A stretch of 64,000 nucleotides of DNA from Gammaproteobacteria bacterium. Its GTDB lineage: Bacteria; Pseudomonadota; Gammaproteobacteria; Pseudomonadales; Halieaceae. The DNA is taken from positions 1 to 64,000 of the forward strand of contig JAUICG010000013.1 of the NCBI GenBank assembly GCA_030427485.1. Reading direction: 5' to 3'. Within the stretch, counting starts at the first letter, position 1. Each line of letters begins with the position of its first letter. The notes beneath the pieces are model-generated. The model was given only the letters and a program-made list of their open reading frames with translations, did not search any database and was not told the origin of the DNA. This document shows, piece after piece, positions 61,835 to 64,000 of the stretch. The translations under genes were made by a program, and so were the position numbers.

Positions 61835-62084
61835 GGGAATAGCGCTTCCTATAATCCAACAGAGTGATTCAAGGCTACAAATTAGACCAGATTCATACTT
61901 ATCTATAGTGCAAAATCTGATGTCGGTAAACCGAGGATGCAAATTTAAACCATGTACCGGTAGGTTTTCAATCAATGGGCAAACTCAATTTGGGTAGCAG
62001 GGTATCATGTGTATTTTGGTTACACTTTTAATGACAGAAGCATTTCACGGTAACACTTGCGGGGCGAGGAAGAACCGGCTTTGA
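61835..62084. other. Intergenic region upstream of the TonB operon
   Basis: About 250 bases, AT-rich, between the convergent-free end of folA and the DUF3450 start. It must hold the TonB operon promoter. I cannot find a convincing -35/-10 pair and see no clear Fur box, which would be expected if the operon is iron-repressed. Confidence 0.5.
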
Positions 62085-62600
62085 CTAAGCGCCAACCCAA
62101 CGGTCATAGCACACGAAACTGTAGTCATAAGGGTTAGGGGGCTCGGCAACACGGTGATCACGACTGATTTCACGCCAGCAGCGCCACTCGATATCACACA
62201 GTTCGGCATCCCCCTCCACGCTGGCGTGGACTTCGGTGATGTACAGCCGGTCGGCAACGGGCAGGGCCTGGGCATAGATCTCGGCGCCGCCCATCACCAT
62301 CACTTCCTCCGCGCCGTCACGCATGGCGATCTCCCTGGCCAGCGTGAGCGCGGCATCCAGGGAGGGCACTACCTCCACCCCCTCAGCGCGATAACCGGGG
62401 TTGCGCGAAATGACAATGTTGGTACGCCCCGGCAGCGGCTTGCCGATGGACTCGTAGGTCTTGCGACCCATCACAACGGGCTTGCCCATCGTGGTACGCC
62501 TGAAATGCTGCATATCCCCCGGAAGTTTCCAGGGCAGCGTGTTATCTCTGCCGATTACCCCGTTCTGGGCGACGGCGACGATGATCGCTACCCGCGGCAC
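62085..62600 (-). CDS. folA: Dihydrofolate reductase
   Basis: A 171-residue DHFR that reduces dihydrofolate with NADPH. It shows IIVAVAQNGVIGRDNTLPW, the MGRKTYESIGKPLPGR block and the ITEVHASVEGD segment that follows the substrate site; the active-site acid is in LPGDMQHF. The start lies 16 bases after thyA. With thyA it makes the dTMP synthesis and folate-recycling pair. Confidence 0.95.
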   Translation of the reverse strand: MPRVAIIVAVAQNGVIGRDNTLPWKLPGDMQHFRRTTMGKPVVMGRKTYESIGKPLPGRTNIVISRNPGYRAEGVEVVPSLDAALTLAREIAMRDGAEEVMVMGGAEIYAQALPVADRLYITEVHASVEGDAELCDIEWRCWREISRDHRVAEPPNPYDYSFVCYDRWVGA

Positions 62601-62616
62601 TGCGCGAAACCCGCGT

Positions 62617-63450
62617 TCACACGGCCACCGGCGCCGCTATATGGGCGTGCGGGTGGTAATTCACCAGCTCGAAGTCTTCGAATCGATACCCGTAGATTGT
62701 GTCCGGCCGACGCAGGATATTGAGTCGCGGCAGTGGACGCGGTTCGCGGCTCAGCTGCTGGGTGACCTGCTCGAGGTGATTGCTGTAGATGTGTGAGTCT
62801 CCGGTACAGATAATAATTTCCCCCGGCTCGAGGTCACATTGCTGCGCCAACATCATCGTCAGCAGCGCCAGGCTCGCCGTGTTGTAAGGCAAACCCAGAA
62901 AGGAGTCGCTGGAGCGAATCATCAACTGGGCGGAAACTCTCCCCTCGGCCACGTAAAACTGGTACAGCAAATGACAGGGCGGTAAAGCCATCCGGCCGGC
63001 CCTGACATTGTCCTGCGGACTCACACGCTCATCCGGCAGGTACTCCACGTTCCAGGCGTGGAACAGGATGCGCCGGCTGTCCGGATTATTGCGCAGGCAA
63101 TCGACCACGTAGTCAATCTGGTTGATGGTGCCGCCATCGCGAGTGGGCCAGGCCGTCCACTGGGCGCCGTACACCGGCCCCAGATCACCCTCTTCGGTAG
63201 CCCATTCATCCCAGATGGACACACCGTTCTCCTTCAGCCAGCGCGTGTTGGTATCCCCCCGCAGGAACCACAACAACTCGTTCACAATGCTCTTGAAATG
63301 CAGTTTCTTGGTGGTCAGCAGCGGGAAGCCATCGGCAAGGTCATGGCGGTACTGGCGCCCGAACACGGATAGCGTTCCGGTGCCGGTACGATCGCCCTTG
63401 CGGACGCCGTGATCTAGAATATCCTGCAACAGGTCGAGGTATTGCTTCAT
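62617..63450 (-). CDS. thyA: Thymidylate synthase
   Basis: A 277-residue enzyme that methylates dUMP to dTMP using methylene-tetrahydrofolate. It has the catalytic Cys in [13 protein letters not shown], the Arg-rich dUMP site [14 protein letters not shown] and the C-terminal [13 protein letters not shown]. It is slightly longer than the E. coli enzyme because of the region around [13 protein letters not shown]. The ATG at 63450 overlaps the lgt stop (ATGA). Confidence 0.96.
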   Translation of the reverse strand: MKQYLDLLQDILDHGVRKGDRTGTGTLSVFGRQYRHDLADGFPLLTTKKLHFKSIVNELLWFLRGDTNTRWLKENGVSIWDEWATEEGDLGPVYGAQWTAWPTRDGGTINQIDYVVDCLRNNPDSRRILFHAWNVEYLPDERVSPQDNVRAGRMALPPCHLLYQFYVAEGRVSAQLMIRSSDSFLGLPYNTASLALLTMMLAQQCDLEPGEIIICTGDSHIYSNHLEQVTQQLSREPRPLPRLNILRRPDTIYGYRFEDFELVNYHPHAHIAAPVAV

Positions 63451-64000
63451 TTGGTTCCTTTTGGCCGGGACGGCGCCACACCACCGGCTTTGTGGTAGGC
63501 GGATACTATCAGGTAGATGCCAAGTGCAATCATGGGCAGCGAAAGCAGTTGCCCGCGGGTCACCCAGCCGAACGCCTGGAATCCGATGTTTTGGTCCGGC
63601 TCACGAAAAAACTCCGCGATAAAGCGCAGGCAGCCATAGCCGAGCGCAAAGACACCCGCGACAGACCACGTGGGCCGCTCCCGCGATGAAAACCACATCA
63701 TGATTGCGAAAAGCAGAACGCCCTCCAACGCGAACTGGTACAACTGTGAGGGGTGTCGGGCCAGCTGCAGCGGGTCGTTCGGAAACACCATCGCCCAGGG
63801 CACATCCGCGGCCCGACCCCACAACTCCTGGCCGATAAAATTCCCCAGCCGACCCAGTGCCAGGCCGACCGGCACCAACGGCGCGACAAAATCCATCAGC
63901 GCGCCGAATACAATCTTACGGCGACGCGCAAACAGCCACATCGCAAACAGCACGCCCAGAAAGCCGCCGTGAAACGACATCCCTCCCTGCCAAACCCGTA
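63447..64000 (-). CDS. lgt: Prolipoprotein diacylglyceryl transferase, 5' end cut by window
   Basis: The window edge removes the start; about 184 C-terminal residues remain of the normal 260. The conserved segment [14 protein letters not shown] with the catalytic His lies at the beginning of the visible part, followed by [14 protein letters not shown], the family signature. Four membrane spans are seen. Lgt attaches diacylglycerol to the lipobox Cys of lipoproteins, of which several are encoded in this window. The stop overlaps thyA (ATGA), giving the lgt-thyA-folA order. Confidence 0.95.
   Translation of the reverse strand, partial: RVWQGGMSFHGGFLGVLFAMWLFARRRKIVFGALMDFVAPLVPVGLALGRLGNFIGQELWGRAADVPWAMVFPNDPLQLARHPSQLYQFALEGVLLFAIMMWFSSRERPTWSVAGVFALGYGCLRFIAEFFREPDQNIGFQAFGWVTRGQLLSLPMIALGIYLIVSAYHKAGGVAPSRPKGTK

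Noticed and set aside
61835..62084. Fur box upstream of the TonB operon
   Set aside because: No 19-base GATAATGAT-type inverted repeat could be found, only AT-rich sequence.
1..64000. tRNA, rRNA, CRISPR, phage or insertion sequences
   Set aside because: No T-loop-like GGTTCGAATCC blocks in a cloverleaf context, no regularly spaced repeats and no transposase or phage proteins were seen in either strand.

Overview
The window looks like chromosomal DNA of a free-living, aerobic, marine-type gammaproteobacterium, plausibly from the OM60/NOR5 (Halieaceae) neighbourhood. That placement is inferred from gene content: a caa3-type oxidase, many acyl-CoA and alcohol catabolic genes, a TtpC-type TonB operon and the lgt-thyA-folA order. 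It was not tested against any database. I see no rRNA, tRNA, CRISPR array, transposase or phage gene. Nearly all of the sequence is coding.

Layout. 1-387: 3' part of a zinc-ribbon gene, with a full paralogue in the opposite orientation at 17424-17822. 484-10031: a catabolic island with six minus-strand genes (Fe-alcohol dehydrogenase, MFS transporter, acetoacetate-decarboxylase-like protein, SDR, Rieske oxygenase, amidohydrolase) divergent from a TetR regulator, a family III CoA-transferase/racemase and a quinone oxidoreductase. 10401-17310: a small membrane protein and a caa3-type cytochrome oxidase operon (dihaem subunit II, subunit I, two subunit III proteins, subunit IV) with a Sco copper chaperone and a DsbA-fold protein. 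17870-26629: a DUF481 outer-membrane protein, glutathione reductase, a TauE/SafE permease, a Gld-like ABC exporter (ATPase, GldF-GldG fusion, DUF4340 protein) and a MarC-family protein. 26689-33075: mostly secreted or poorly characterised proteins (unknown exported protein, DUF3604 protein, glycerophosphodiesterase, lipoprotein) and an enoyl-CoA hydratase.

33101-39599: a valine/isobutyrate degradation operon (mmsB, 3-hydroxyisobutyryl-CoA hydrolase, enoyl-CoA hydratase, acyl-CoA dehydrogenase) led by a CoA-acylating aldehyde dehydrogenase that is not of the usual MmsA type, divergent from an AraC regulator. 39629-51057: LysR regulator, lipoproteins, a 2-hydroxyacid dehydrogenase, HIT protein, SDR, MFS, UbiX, DEAD-box helicase, SnoaL-like protein, a coniferyl-aldehyde-dehydrogenase-type ALDH and a VOC protein. 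51206-56087: solute-binding protein, glycerophosphodiesterase, pyruvate kinase, glucokinase and a cold-shock protein with a long leader. 56191-61834: a seven-gene TonB energy-transduction operon (DUF3450, TtpC-like, ExbB, two ExbD, TonB, TPR). 62085-64000: folA, thyA and lgt, the last cut by the window edge.

The most unusual non-coding signal is a 37-39 nt palindromic element present three times (26655-26693, 39596-39632, 48025-48061). Its 20 nt core is identical in all copies, and in every copy it supplies the TAG stop codon of the adjacent minus-strand gene in the same register. Other points of interest are a TetR operator candidate sitting exactly in a promoter spacer, the replacement of mmsA by an EutE/SauS-type enzyme, and the Rieske/ADC-like/amidohydrolase island, whose substrate is unknown.
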